A DNA stretch of 64,000 nucleotides from Taklimakanibacter sp050251035 (GTDB taxonomy: Bacteria > Pseudomonadota > Alphaproteobacteria > Rhizobiales > Aestuariivirgaceae), in the NCBI GenBank assembly GCA_050251035.1, contig JBFWNN010000013.1, positions 1 through 64,000 of the forward strand, in the 5' to 3' direction. A program made the position numbers and the translations under genes. The notes under the pieces are model-generated. The model did no database searches. It saw nothing but the letters and a program-made list of their open reading frames with translations, and had not been told where the DNA came from. Positions 50,658 to 59,759 of this stretch are shown in pieces (positions within the stretch are counted from its first letter, which is position 1; each line of letters opens with the position of its first letter).

Positions 50658-52091
50658 ATGGCCGAAGACACGCGCGGCATCGCCGTCGTCGATGTGGGGG
50701 CGACCAACAGCAAGATCGTCCTCTTCGATTCCTCCGGCCAGGTCCTGGCCGAGCGCAAGACCGCGAGCCGGCATGTCGCGGGGCCGCCCTATCCGCATCT
50801 CGATCCCAAGCCCCTCGTCGCCTTCTGCGCCAAGCAATTGCCCGAACTCGACGCCATCATGCCCATCGACGTGGTCGTGCCGTCGGCCCATGGCGCTGCC
50901 ATCGCCTGTCTCGATGCGCAAGGCCGTCTCGCTCTGCCGGTCATGGACTACATGGCCGAGCCGCCGCCCGACATCGTCGCGGCCTATCGCAAGGGAGAGC
51001 CGCCCTTCTCCGAGGTCTTCTGTCCGCTTCTGCCCATGGCGCTGACCCATGGCATGCAGCTCTTCTGGCAGGAGGCCGCGTTCTCCGACGACTTCGCCAA
51101 GATCAGGACGATCCTGCCCTGGATCCAATATGTCGGGCACATTCTGAGCGGCAAGCCGGTGATCGAGATCGCTTCCATGTCATGCCAGTCGCAGCTCATG
51201 GATGTGCGCGACAACACCTTCTCATCGCTCGCCCGGCTGCATGGCTGGGACAGGCTCTTCGCACCCTGGGCCAAGGCCTGGCAGGTGACCGGCACGCTGA
51301 AGGCCCAGTTCCGCAAGGACCGCTTTCGCGGCCGCGGCCGGGTGCTGGCCGGCATCCATGATTCGAGCGGCAATTATCTGCGCTACCTGGCGGGCGGGCG
51401 GAAGCATTTCACCCTGCTGTCGACCGGCACCTGGATCATTGGCTTCGACACCGATACCGATATCACCGAGCTCGACCCCGCGCGCGACACGGTGACCAAT
51501 ACCGACATCTTCGGCAAGCCTGTGGCCTGCTGCCGCTTCATGGGCGGGCGCGAATATGAGGTGCTGTCGCGCGGCGCATCGGCCGAGGCCGCGAGCTTCA
51601 AGGCGCTGGGCGGTCTCGTGGCGCAAGGGACCTTCGCCTTGCCCTCCTTCACCGATTCGGGCGGGCCGATGCCGGGCACCGGCAACAAGGGCCATGTGAG
51701 GGGCCCGGCGCCCGCCGGCGAGGAGGAGCGCTCGACGCTCGCCGCCCTCTATTGCGCGCTGATGGTCGACCGCTCGCTGGCGGCGGTGAAGTCGAGGGGC
51801 GACATCATCGTCGACGGGCCCTTTGCCCAGAATCCCGTCTTCCTCTCGGTGCTTGCCTCCTTGCGACAGCCGCAAACGGTGCTCGCCTCGCAATTGCGCG
51901 ACGGCACCACGGCCGGCGCCATGGCGCTGGCGCTGATGACGGAGTCAGGCGAGATCCCGCGCCTCGCGCTCGATCTCGACGACGTGACGCCGCTCGCGCC
52001 CGAGACCATCATCGACTATGCCGCGACATGGCGGCAGATGGCGGAGGAGGCGAGCGAGGAGCCCCCAGTCCTCCTGCGCGGGAGAGTCTAG
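50658..52091 (+). CDS. FGGY-family carbohydrate kinase (rhamnulokinase/fuculokinase-like)
   Basis: A 477-residue kinase with the N-terminal loop VVDVGATNSKIVLFD (related to L-fuculo- and rhamnulokinases), a central HDSSGNYLRYLAGG segment and FTLLSTGTWIIGFD. A strong GGAGGGAGGG ribosome site sets the ATG at 50658; the upstream frame is an extension. With the divergent class II aldolase it would suit a ketose to ketose-1-phosphate to DHAP plus aldehyde route. It has its own short upstream region (50582-50657), possibly with a promoter. Confidence 0.85.
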   Translation: MAEDTRGIAVVDVGATNSKIVLFDSSGQVLAERKTASRHVAGPPYPHLDPKPLVAFCAKQLPELDAIMPIDVVVPSAHGAAIACLDAQGRLALPVMDYMAEPPPDIVAAYRKGEPPFSEVFCPLLPMALTHGMQLFWQEAAFSDDFAKIRTILPWIQYVGHILSGKPVIEIASMSCQSQLMDVRDNTFSSLARLHGWDRLFAPWAKAWQVTGTLKAQFRKDRFRGRGRVLAGIHDSSGNYLRYLAGGRKHFTLLSTGTWIIGFDTDTDITELDPARDTVTNTDIFGKPVACCRFMGGREYEVLSRGASAEAASFKALGGLVAQGTFALPSFTDSGGPMPGTGNKGHVRGPAPAGEEERSTLAALYCALMVDRSLAAVKSRGDIIVDGPFAQNPVFLSVLASLRQPQTVLASQLRDGTTAGAMALALMTESGEIPRLALDLDDVTPLAPETIIDYAATWRQMAEEASEEPPVLLRGRV

Positions 52092-52275
52092 CGCGGGATG
52101 CTAAAAGTGGGCACCGGCTTTTCGCAAGAATCCCGCGCCGACATATAGGAATCGATCACGTTTATGAGTTTGGATTGATTCAATCCAAACTCATCGTGAT
52201 CTAGAACATCGGTCCGAAAAGTGCGTGCGGTTTTCGGGCAAGCCGATGCGCAAAAACAAAGAGATGGAGCGCCGG
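52092..52275. repeat. Intergenic repeat, family C, with large central palindrome
   Basis: The flanks carry AAAAGTGGGCACCGGCTTTT-like text and ATGCGCAAAAACAAAGAGAT, shared with 23139-23190. The centre is a perfect 15-bp inverted repeat (52164-52178 with 52180-52194, core GAGTTTGGATTGA), continued outward by GATCACG/CGTGATC (52154-52160, 52195-52201). It lies between convergent genes and may act as a terminator; the type is common in Rhizobiales genomes. Confidence 0.8.
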
Positions 52276-52302
52276 GCCGATTCTAACAGAGCGTCCGGCG
52301 CT

Positions 52303-53895
52303 CTACAGCCGGTTCCCCTTGATGATGTCGGCGGCCTTCTCGGCCATCGCGATGGTGGGCGCGTTGGTGTTGGACGAAACGAGCCGCGGCATGATCGATG
52401 AGTCGCACAGGCGCAGGCCGTCGACGCCGCGCACCCGCAAGCTTGCGGGCTCGACCACGGCCATCCCGTCGACGCCCATCTTGCATGTGCCGACCGGGTG
52501 ATAGGCCGAGCGCGCCACCTGGCGCGCGAAAGTCCGGTAGTCGTCCTTGCTGCGGCACGCCGCGTCCGGCAGGTGCTGGCGCGCCACATATTTGCTGAAG
52601 GCGCGCGTGCGCCCGATCGCGCAGGAGATCTCGATCGCATCCGCCGCCCGATCGAGATCGTAAGGTTCGGCGAAGGAATTGGGATCGACGATCGGCGGAT
52701 CGAGCGGATTGCCGCTCGCAAGGGCGACGAAGCCGCGCGAGCGCGGGCGCAGATGATAGGAATTGAGCGTCGCGCCATTGCCGCCCGGCACCGTGCCGAC
52801 GCCTTCCTCGACGCCGGCGCCGGGCAGGAAATGGAACTGCAGGTCGGGCGATGTCTCGCGCCGGTCGCTCCACCAGAAGGCGCCGCCCTCGACCAGGCTC
52901 GAGGCCACCGGGCCCGAGCGCGCCAGGAGATACTGGACGCCGGCGACCGCCTGCCAATGGAGCTTCTTGTATTTGTCGTAGGAGTGCGGGCCGTTGAGCT
53001 GCCAGACGATGTCGCTCGCCATATGGTCCTGCAGATTCTGTCCGACGCCTGGCAGATCGTGATGCACCGTGATGCCATGGCTCTCGAGATGCGCCGCAGG
53101 CCCGATCCCTGAAAGCATCAGGAGCTTGGGCGAGCCGATGGCGCCGGCGGTGAGGATCACCTCGCGCAAGGCCTCGATGACGGTCTCACGTCCGTTCTCG
53201 ATGAGGGCGACGCCTTTCACGCGGGTTCCCTCGACCACGACCCTCGTGATTAAGGCCTGCGTCCTCACCGTGAGATTGGACCTGGCGCGAGCCGGCTTCA
53301 GATAGCCGACCGCGGCGCTGCAGCGGCGCGCCCGGCGGATCGTCATCTGATAGACATTGACCCCTTCCTGATGGCCGGCATTGAAATCGGGATTGAGCGG
53401 CATGCCGAATTCCTGGGCCCCCTCGACGAAGGCCTGGGTCATGACATTGGGCGTCTTCAGCGTCGAGACGCCGAGCGGCCCGCCTTTGCCATGCATCGTG
53501 CCGGCCAGGCGGTCATTGTCCTCAGACTTCACGAAATAGGGCAGGAGCTCGGACCACGACCAGCCGGCGCAGCCCTCTTCCTTCACCCAGCCGTCATAGT
53601 CCTGAGGCGCGCCCCGCGTATAGACCTGCGCATTGATGGAGCTGCCGCCGCCCAGCACGCGGGCCTGCGGATAGACCATGACCCGGCCATCCGCATGGCG
53701 CGCCGGCGCCGTCCGATAGCCCCAGGTCAACGGCCCGCCGGTCATCTTGAAGAAGCCGCAGGGCATATGGATGTAGGGGTTGCGGTCCGCCGGGCCCGCT
53801 TCGATGAGCAAGACCTTCGCGTCCGGCATCTCGCTGAGGCGCGCCGCCATCACGCACCCTGCCGAACCGCCGCCGACGATCACATAGTCATACAT
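52303..53895 (-). CDS. GMC-family FAD oxidoreductase (choline dehydrogenase-like)
   Basis: A 530-residue flavoprotein with the N-terminal FAD motif YVIVGGGSAGCVMAARLSE, the GMC signatures (ARVLGGGSSINAQVYTRG; ILTAGAIGSPKLLMLSGIGP) and C-terminal catalytic region with HPVGTCKMG and SSNTNAPTIAMAEKAADII. No signal peptide is seen. The ATG at 53895 is preferred; a GTG three codons upstream is in frame. It is a single-gene unit, so its alcohol substrate cannot be inferred. Confidence 0.9.
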   Translation of the reverse strand: MYDYVIVGGGSAGCVMAARLSEMPDAKVLLIEAGPADRNPYIHMPCGFFKMTGGPLTWGYRTAPARHADGRVMVYPQARVLGGGSSINAQVYTRGAPQDYDGWVKEEGCAGWSWSELLPYFVKSEDNDRLAGTMHGKGGPLGVSTLKTPNVMTQAFVEGAQEFGMPLNPDFNAGHQEGVNVYQMTIRRARRCSAAVGYLKPARARSNLTVRTQALITRVVVEGTRVKGVALIENGRETVIEALREVILTAGAIGSPKLLMLSGIGPAAHLESHGITVHHDLPGVGQNLQDHMASDIVWQLNGPHSYDKYKKLHWQAVAGVQYLLARSGPVASSLVEGGAFWWSDRRETSPDLQFHFLPGAGVEEGVGTVPGGNGATLNSYHLRPRSRGFVALASGNPLDPPIVDPNSFAEPYDLDRAADAIEISCAIGRTRAFSKYVARQHLPDAACRSKDDYRTFARQVARSAYHPVGTCKMGVDGMAVVEPASLRVRGVDGLRLCDSSIMPRLVSSNTNAPTIAMAEKAADIIKGNRL

Positions 53896-53975
53896 GGGAG
53901 GCACCTATCCTGGCCCACGCCACAAGTAACCAAATGGTGCATTGATGGCAAGCGCGCCGCGTCAGGTCTCGCCCG

Positions 53976-56147
53976 TCACAGGAAGCTGTAGGGATCGACG
54001 TCTATGGCGAGCCGGAGCGAGCCGGCCGACTTCACCCCGGTGAGCCAGGCGCGCAGGAAGGCCTGGACATTGATGCCGCGGCGCGCCTTGACGAGATAGC
54101 GCCAGCGATAGAGGCCGCGCACCAGATGCAAGGGCGCCGGCGCCGGGCCCAGTACGTGCACGCCTTCACCATAGGGCGCCAGCGGCTGCAGCGACCGCGC
54201 GAAACGCTCGGTCTCGTGTCCGTCGCGGCCCGATATCACGAGGGCGGCGAGCTGGCCGTAGGGCGGAAGCTCGGCCCCCTCGCGCAGACGCTTCTCCTCG
54301 GCGAGGAAGCCGTCGCGATCGCCACGCGCCAGCGCCTGCATCAGGGGATGCTCCGGCCGATAGGTCTGGATCAGCGCGCGGCCTGGCTTCTCACCGCGTC
54401 CGGCGCGTCCCGCCACTTGCGCCATTTGCGCCCAGCTGCGCTCACCGGCGCGCGGATCGCCCGAATCGAGCGCCAGGTCCGCATCAACGACACCCACCAA
54501 GGTGAGATGCGGGAAATGATGGCCCTTGGCGACGAGCTGCGTGCCGATGACGAGATTGTGCGTGCCTTCCGCCACCTCGCGCAGCGCATCCTTGAGCAAG
54601 GTGCCGCGCGCCAGATCGCTCGACAGGATGGTGAGGCGGGCGTCGGGAAAGCGCTGCGCCGCTTCCTCGGCCAGGCGCTCGACGCCCGGTCCGCAGGGCA
54701 CGAGCTTGCCGGGCGTTGCGCATTTGGGGCATTCGGGCGGGATCGCCTGGGTGTGGCCGCAATGATGACACATCAGCTGCTTGCGGAACCGGTGCTCGAC
54801 CAATGACGCCGCGCAGTTCGGACAATCGATGCGATGGCCGCAGGCGCGGCATAGGGTCAAGGGCGCATAGCCGCGACGGTTGAGGAAGAGCAGCGCCTGG
54901 TCGCCGCCCTTCAGCGTGTCCTCGACCGCTTGCGCCAGGGGCTCCGACAGCCATGAGCCGGAGGCCGGCGCCGCCTGGCGCATGTCGATGATATAGCTGG
55001 GCGGCAGCTCCGCTTGCGCATGGCGGACATGGAGGCGCACATGGCCATAGCGCCCGCGCTCGGCATTGACCAGGCTTTCGAGCGACGGCGTCGCCGAGGA
55101 CAGCACGACGGGAAACCTGCCGAGCGCGCCGTAGACGATGGCCATGTCGCGCGCATGATAGGGAACGCCGTCCTCCTGCTTATAGGCGCCCTCATGCTCC
55201 TCATCGACGACGATGAGGCCGAGACGCGCCCAGGGCAGGAACAGGGCCGAGCGCGCGCCGACGACGATCTGCGCGGTTCCCTCCGCCACCGCGCGCCACG
55301 CCCGCTCGCGCTCGCGCGGCCGCATGCCCGAATGCCATTGCGCCGGCTCCGCGCCGAAGCGGCGCTCGACGCGCTGGATGAACTGCTGGGTGAGCGCGAT
55401 CTCGGGCAGAAGCAGCAGCACCTGGCGGCGCGCGGCGAACGCCGCCGCCATCGCCTCGAAATAGACTTCCGTCTTGCCGGAGCCGGTCACGCCGTCGAGC
55501 AGCATCACCTTGTGGCTGCGCTGCGCCACCACGGCGCGCAGCTCCTGCGCCGCCTCTTCCTGGGCGCGCGACAGAGCGAGCTTGCCGGCGCCGGGATCGG
55601 GCAACGCGAAAGCGCGGTGCGGCGGCAAGGCGACAGCTTCGAGCGCTCCCGTCTTCGCCAGGGCCTTGACCACCGACGGGCCGACGCCGGCAAGCTCGGC
55701 GAGCTCGGAGGCTTTCAGCGCCGGGCCCTCGCGCGCGATGTCGAGGACCCGCGCGCGCTGCGCGGTCAGCTTGGCCGGCCGCTCTCGTCCGATGCGATAG
55801 GCGATCTCGGTTCGCGCCTCGCCGAAGGCGCCGGGCGCCCTGAGGCAGGATCTGAGCACATTGCCCATTGGCTCGAGATAGTAGTTGGCCACCCAGTCGA
55901 TGAAAGCGCGATGCGTGTCGGCGAGCGGCGGCATGTCGAATTTCTGCGCGATCTCGCGCAAGGTCTTGCCGCCGCCGTCGCCCGCGCCCAGGCGCCAGAC
56001 GCAGCCGAGATAGGATCTGGGCCCGAGCGGCACTTCGACATAGTCGCCGGGCGCCACGACGAGACCTTGCGGCACCGCATAGGTATAAGCTCCGGCGAGC
56101 GCCAGCGGCAGCAGGACTTCGGCTGTGGCCTGGGAATCGGAAGACAT
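53976..56147 (-). CDS. priA: Primosomal protein N' (replication restart helicase)
   Basis: A 723-residue helicase that reloads the replisome at stalled forks. It has Walker A VTGSGKTEVYF, the DEEH box in LIVVDEEHEGAYKQEDG, and the zinc-binding cysteines of PriA (CRACGHRIDCPNC, then CHHCGHTQAIPPECPKC). The ATG at 56147 gives a start consistent with homologues; a GTG at 56174 would extend it by nine residues. It is divergent from pabB. Confidence 0.96.
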   Translation of the reverse strand: MSSDSQATAEVLLPLALAGAYTYAVPQGLVVAPGDYVEVPLGPRSYLGCVWRLGAGDGGGKTLREIAQKFDMPPLADTHRAFIDWVANYYLEPMGNVLRSCLRAPGAFGEARTEIAYRIGRERPAKLTAQRARVLDIAREGPALKASELAELAGVGPSVVKALAKTGALEAVALPPHRAFALPDPGAGKLALSRAQEEAAQELRAVVAQRSHKVMLLDGVTGSGKTEVYFEAMAAAFAARRQVLLLLPEIALTQQFIQRVERRFGAEPAQWHSGMRPRERERAWRAVAEGTAQIVVGARSALFLPWARLGLIVVDEEHEGAYKQEDGVPYHARDMAIVYGALGRFPVVLSSATPSLESLVNAERGRYGHVRLHVRHAQAELPPSYIIDMRQAAPASGSWLSEPLAQAVEDTLKGGDQALLFLNRRGYAPLTLCRACGHRIDCPNCAASLVEHRFRKQLMCHHCGHTQAIPPECPKCATPGKLVPCGPGVERLAEEAAQRFPDARLTILSSDLARGTLLKDALREVAEGTHNLVIGTQLVAKGHHFPHLTLVGVVDADLALDSGDPRAGERSWAQMAQVAGRAGRGEKPGRALIQTYRPEHPLMQALARGDRDGFLAEEKRLREGAELPPYGQLAALVISGRDGHETERFARSLQPLAPYGEGVHVLGPAPAPLHLVRGLYRWRYLVKARRGINVQAFLRAWLTGVKSAGSLRLAIDVDPYSFL

Positions 56148-56226
56148 TGAATGAAGCCTTGCGCCAAGTGGCACCGAGGGACAAGCCCATGGCGAAAACG
56201 TCGCGTAACGCCTATATCAACCGCCC

Positions 56227-57615
56227 ATGAAACATGTCGTGCCCGCCATCGACCAGCCGCTCTGGCGCGAGATCGCCTATGGCGATCCGGTCCTGCTGCT
56301 GCGCCGTTTCGCTGAGCGTCGGGACCTGACCTTTCTCGACAGCGCGCTCCGGCAGGGCGAGCTCGGCCGCTATTCCTATCTGGCGGCCGATCCCTTCGAG
56401 ACCTTTGCCCTAACGGAAGGCGAAAGCGGCGCGGCGGCCCTCGCCCGGCTCGACCGCCGCCTCAAGCGCTGGCAGCTCGGTCGTGTCTCCGGCCTGCCGC
56501 CCTTCCAGGGCGGCTTCGCCGGCTATTTCGCCTATGAATTCGCCCGTCTGCTCGAACCCAATGTCATGGCGAAGACGCCGGCGCCCGACATCCCGCCTGT
56601 CACCCTGCACGCCTATGACACGATCGTCGCCTTCGATCATCAGACGCGGCAATGCTGGATCATCGCGACCGGCTTTCCCGAGACCGACCCCCAGGCGCGC
56701 ATCGCCCGCGCCGAGGAGCGTCTCGCCGAATTCGAAACCCTGTGCCTGGCGCCTGTCCCGGAGCTTGCGGGCGATCATGTCATCGCCGGCTGGCAGTCCA
56801 ATTTCACCCGCGAGCATTATGAGGCGGCGGTTCAGCGGACCATCGACTATGTGCTCGCCGGCGATATCTTCCAGGCCAACATCTCGCAGCGTTTCACCGC
56901 CACGATCCCGCTGGGCTTCGATCCGCTTCGCCACTATCTCGCTTTGCGCGCCAGCAATCCGGCGACCTTCGGCGCCTTTCTCGATTATGGCGCGGTCAAG
57001 ATCGCCTCGAGCTCGCCCGAGCGCCTGATCAGCTTCGACGGCGTCACCGCCGAAGCCCGGCCGATCAAAGGCACCCGGCGGCGCGATCCCGATGCCAGTA
57101 TCGATGCCGAACTCAAGGCCGAGCTGCTCGCCAGCCGCAAGGACCGCGCCGAGAATGTGATGATCGTCGACCTGTTGCGCAACGATCTCTCGCGCGTCTC
57201 AGAGCCGGGCTCGGTGCAGGTGCCGGTGCTCTGCGGCCTCGAATCCTACGCCTCCGTCCACCATCTGACCTCCGTGGTCACCGGCCGGCTGGCCCGTGGC
57301 AGAAGCCGCGGCGATCTCATCGCCGCCTGCTTCCCCGGCGGCTCGATCACCGGCGCACCCAAGATCCGTGCCGAGGAGATCATCGCCGAGATCGAGCAGG
57401 CGCCGCGCAACATCTATTGCGGCGCCATCGGCTTCCTGAGCTTCACCGGCCATATGGACCTCAACATCGCCATCCGCACCGTCCTCTTCCATGATGGCCG
57501 CGCTTCGTTCCAGGGCGGCGGCGGCATCACCGCCAAGTCGCGACCCTCCGATGAATATGAGGAAACCCTGGCGAAGGTGAACCGCATCGTCCAGAGCTTC
57601 GCGGGGCCGGCATGA
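56227..57615 (+). CDS. pabB: Aminodeoxychorismate synthase component I
   Basis: A 462-residue chorismate-utilising enzyme making 4-amino-4-deoxychorismate for folate. Motifs in the C-terminal half are DIFQANISQRF, the catalytic lysine in PIKGTRRRDPD (as in PabB and related enzymes), DLLRNDLSRV and PGGSITGAPKIRAEEI. It overlaps pabA by 4 bp. PIKGTRRR rather than the PIAGTR of TrpE supports PabB over anthranilate synthase. Confidence 0.94.
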   Translation: MKHVVPAIDQPLWREIAYGDPVLLLRRFAERRDLTFLDSALRQGELGRYSYLAADPFETFALTEGESGAAALARLDRRLKRWQLGRVSGLPPFQGGFAGYFAYEFARLLEPNVMAKTPAPDIPPVTLHAYDTIVAFDHQTRQCWIIATGFPETDPQARIARAEERLAEFETLCLAPVPELAGDHVIAGWQSNFTREHYEAAVQRTIDYVLAGDIFQANISQRFTATIPLGFDPLRHYLALRASNPATFGAFLDYGAVKIASSSPERLISFDGVTAEARPIKGTRRRDPDASIDAELKAELLASRKDRAENVMIVDLLRNDLSRVSEPGSVQVPVLCGLESYASVHHLTSVVTGRLARGRSRGDLIAACFPGGSITGAPKIRAEEIIAEIEQAPRNIYCGAIGFLSFTGHMDLNIAIRTVLFHDGRASFQGGGGITAKSRPSDEYEETLAKVNRIVQSFAGPA

Positions 57616-58175
57616 TCCTGGTCATCGATAATTACGATTCCTTCGTCCACAATGTGACGCGCTATCTGCGCGAGCTCGGCGCCGAAGCCGAAGTCAAGCG
57701 CAATGACGCGCTCTCCACCGGCGCCATCGCGGATGACGTGAAGGGCATCGTGATCTCGCCCGGGCCCTGCACGCCGCAGGAAGCCGGCATCTCGCTCGAT
57801 GTCGTGCGCAAGCTGTCGGGCACCGTTCCGATCCTCGGCATCTGTCTCGGCCATCAATGCATCGGCGAGGCCTTTGGCGGCAAGGTCACTCGCGCGAAGC
57901 GGCCGATGCATGGCGAAGCCTCGGCCATTCGCCACAACGGCGCGGGCGTGCTCGCCGGCCTTCCCGACGGCTTCAATGCCGGACGCTATCACTCGCTCAT
58001 CGTCGAGCTCGACGGCGACGAGCCCTTGACGGTGACGGCGCGCTCCGAGGACGGCGAGATCATGGGCGTCGAGCACAGGACCCATCCGACCTTCGGCGTG
58101 CAGTTCCATCCCGAATCGGTGCTCACCGAGCATGGCTATGACATCCTGCGCAATTTCCTGAAGAGGACACGGTGA
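57612..58175 (+). CDS. pabA: Aminodeoxychorismate synthase component II (glutamine amidotransferase)
   Basis: A 187-residue class I glutamine amidotransferase that feeds ammonia to PabB. The N-terminal motif is VIDNYDSFVHNVTRYL, the nucleophilic cysteine is in GICLGHQCIGEAFGG and the His-Glu pair in FGVQFHPESVLTEHG. It might also serve anthranilate synthase, as amphibolic PabA/TrpG proteins do. It overlaps both neighbours by 4 bp. Confidence 0.93.
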   Translation: MILVIDNYDSFVHNVTRYLRELGAEAEVKRNDALSTGAIADDVKGIVISPGPCTPQEAGISLDVVRKLSGTVPILGICLGHQCIGEAFGGKVTRAKRPMHGEASAIRHNGAGVLAGLPDGFNAGRYHSLIVELDGDEPLTVTARSEDGEIMGVEHRTHPTFGVQFHPESVLTEHGYDILRNFLKRTR

Positions 58176-58872
58176 GCGCCACGGTGTGGTTCAACGGCGC
58201 GCTCGTCGAAGGGACGCTCGCCATCGATCCCTCGGACCGCGGGCTCCTGCTGGGCGACGGGATTTTCGAGACGATCGCCGTCTTCAACCGCGTCGCAATC
58301 TGGCTCGACGACCATCTCGACCGGCTGATGGCCGCGGCGATGGCGCTCGGCCTGCCGGCCGACCGTCGCGTCATCGGCAAGGCCGTGGCGGAGGTCGTGA
58401 AAGCGGCTCCCGCCGCGCACGGCGTCCTGCGCATCACGCTGACGCGCGGGCCCGGACTTCGCGGCCTTGCCGCGGACGCGATCCGCCCGAGCCTTCTCGT
58501 TACGCTGGTCCCCTGGACGGGCAAGATGCTGTTCGCGCCGGCGATGCTGTCGACCTCGTCCATCCGGCGCAACGAGACGTCGCCCGCCGCCCGCCTCAAG
58601 ACACTCGCCTATGTCGACAACATCATCGCGGCGCGCGAGGCCGCATCCATCCAGTGCGACGACGCGCTCTTCCTCAACCGCCAGGGCCTTGTCGCCTCGA
58701 CCACCATCGCCAATGTCTTCGTCCTGCGCGACGGCTGCATCGCGACGCCGCGCACGAGCGACGGCGTGCTCGCCGGCATCGCGCGCAAGAAGCTCTTGGG
58801 GCTTGCGCAGGCCGAGGAACGACCGGTGACGCCGGCGGAACTGCTCGACGCCGAGGCGGTTTTCCTCACCAA
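58172..58872 (+). CDS. pabC: Aminodeoxychorismate lyase-like class IV aminotransferase, cut by the assembly gap
   Basis: A PLP fold-type IV protein; 233 residues are visible before the N run. The start is GTG in a GTGA overlap with pabA. The PLP lysine is in ARLKTLAYVDNIIAAREA, and the family motifs DRGLLLGDGIFETIAV and STTIANVFVLRDG are present. Position after pabB and pabA supports PabC, which releases pyruvate to give 4-aminobenzoate. The missing C-terminus (probably 30-50 residues) lies in the gap; no resumption can be recognised after it. Confidence 0.85.
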
Positions 58873-58972
58873 NNNNNNNNNNNNNNNNNNNNNNNNNNNN
58901 NNNNNNNNNNNNNNNNNNNNNNNNNNNNNNNNNNNNNNNNNNNNNNNNNNNNNNNNNNNNNNNNNNNNNNNN
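58873..58972. other. Assembly gap (100 N)
   Basis: Exactly 100 unknown bases, the conventional filler for a scaffold gap of unknown size. The left edge is inside pabC and the right edge inside a family A palindromic repeat, whose hairpin or multi-copy nature may have stopped assembly. Confidence 0.95.
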
Positions 58973-59000
58973 AAGTCTTCAACTTTGGCGGGATTTGCTC
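58973..59000. repeat. Half copy of palindromic repeat family A at the gap edge
   Basis: The 19 bases at 58982-59000 (ACTTTGGCGGGATTTGCTC) are the exact reverse complement of 3012-3030. The preceding AAGTCTTCA matches the loop and inner arm of that element with two differences. The other half is presumably in the gap. Confidence 0.85.
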
Positions 59001-59033
59001 TACGTTCCCCCGACCAAACTCAAGGATGATGTC

Positions 59034-59684
59034 ATGAAATTCTTCGTCGATACCGCCGAAATCAAAGAGATCAAGGAACTCGCCGCCACCGGCCTGCTCG
59101 ATGGCGTGACCACCAATCCCTCGCTCGTGGCCAAATCCGGCCGCGATTTCAAGGAGGTGATCGCCGAGATCTGCAGCGCGGTGGAAGGTCCGGTATCGGC
59201 CGAGGTGACGGCGCTCGATGCCGATGCCATGATCGAAGAGGGCAAGAAGCTGGCCAAGATCGCCAAGAATGTCGCGGTCAAGGTGCCGCTGACGCTGGAC
59301 GGGCTCAAGGCCTGCCGCACACTGAGCCAGGCCGGCACCATGGTGAATGTGACGCTGTGCTTCAGCGCCAATCAGGCCCTGCTCGCCGCCAAATCCGGTG
59401 CGACCTTCATCTCGCCCTTCATCGGCCGTCTCGACGACATCAATATCGACGGCATGGAGCTCATCCGCGAGATCCGCCAGATCTATGACAATTACGACTT
59501 CACCACCGAGATCCTGGCCGCCTCGATCCGCACCGCCAATCACGTGAAGGAGGCGGCCCTCATCGGCGCCGACGTGGCGACGGTGCCGCCCGCGGTCCTG
59601 AAGGGTCTGATCAAGCACCCCCTCACCGACAAAGGTATCGAGTCCTTCCTCGCCGACTGGAAGAAGACCGGCCAGTCGATCTGA
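59034..59684 (+). CDS. Transaldolase, small (TalC/fructose-6-phosphate aldolase-like) type
   Basis: A 216-residue TIM-barrel protein. It has VTTNPSLVAKSGRDF, the Schiff-base lysine K83 in NVAVKVPLT, and the C-terminal part ADVATVPPAVLKGLIKHPLTDKG. Length is that of the short transaldolase/FSA subfamily. The ATG at 59034 has an AAGGA ribosome site eight bases upstream. In many alphaproteobacteria such a gene lies close to priA, as here. Transaldolase activity in the pentose phosphate pathway is the likely function. Confidence 0.92.
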   Translation: MKFFVDTAEIKEIKELAATGLLDGVTTNPSLVAKSGRDFKEVIAEICSAVEGPVSAEVTALDADAMIEEGKKLAKIAKNVAVKVPLTLDGLKACRTLSQAGTMVNVTLCFSANQALLAAKSGATFISPFIGRLDDINIDGMELIREIRQIYDNYDFTTEILAASIRTANHVKEAALIGADVATVPPAVLKGLIKHPLTDKGIESFLADWKKTGQSI

Positions 59685-59759
59685 AGACATGATCCGCATC
59701 GCGTCGGGTGGGGTCGAGTAGTATCGGTCTCGTAACCATTTGGACGCTACTCTCGGGCC

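Noticed and set aside
56227..57615. Anthranilate synthase component I (trpE)
   Set aside because: The PIKGTRRR motif and the linkage to pabA and a class IV aminotransferase gene fit PabB better than TrpE.
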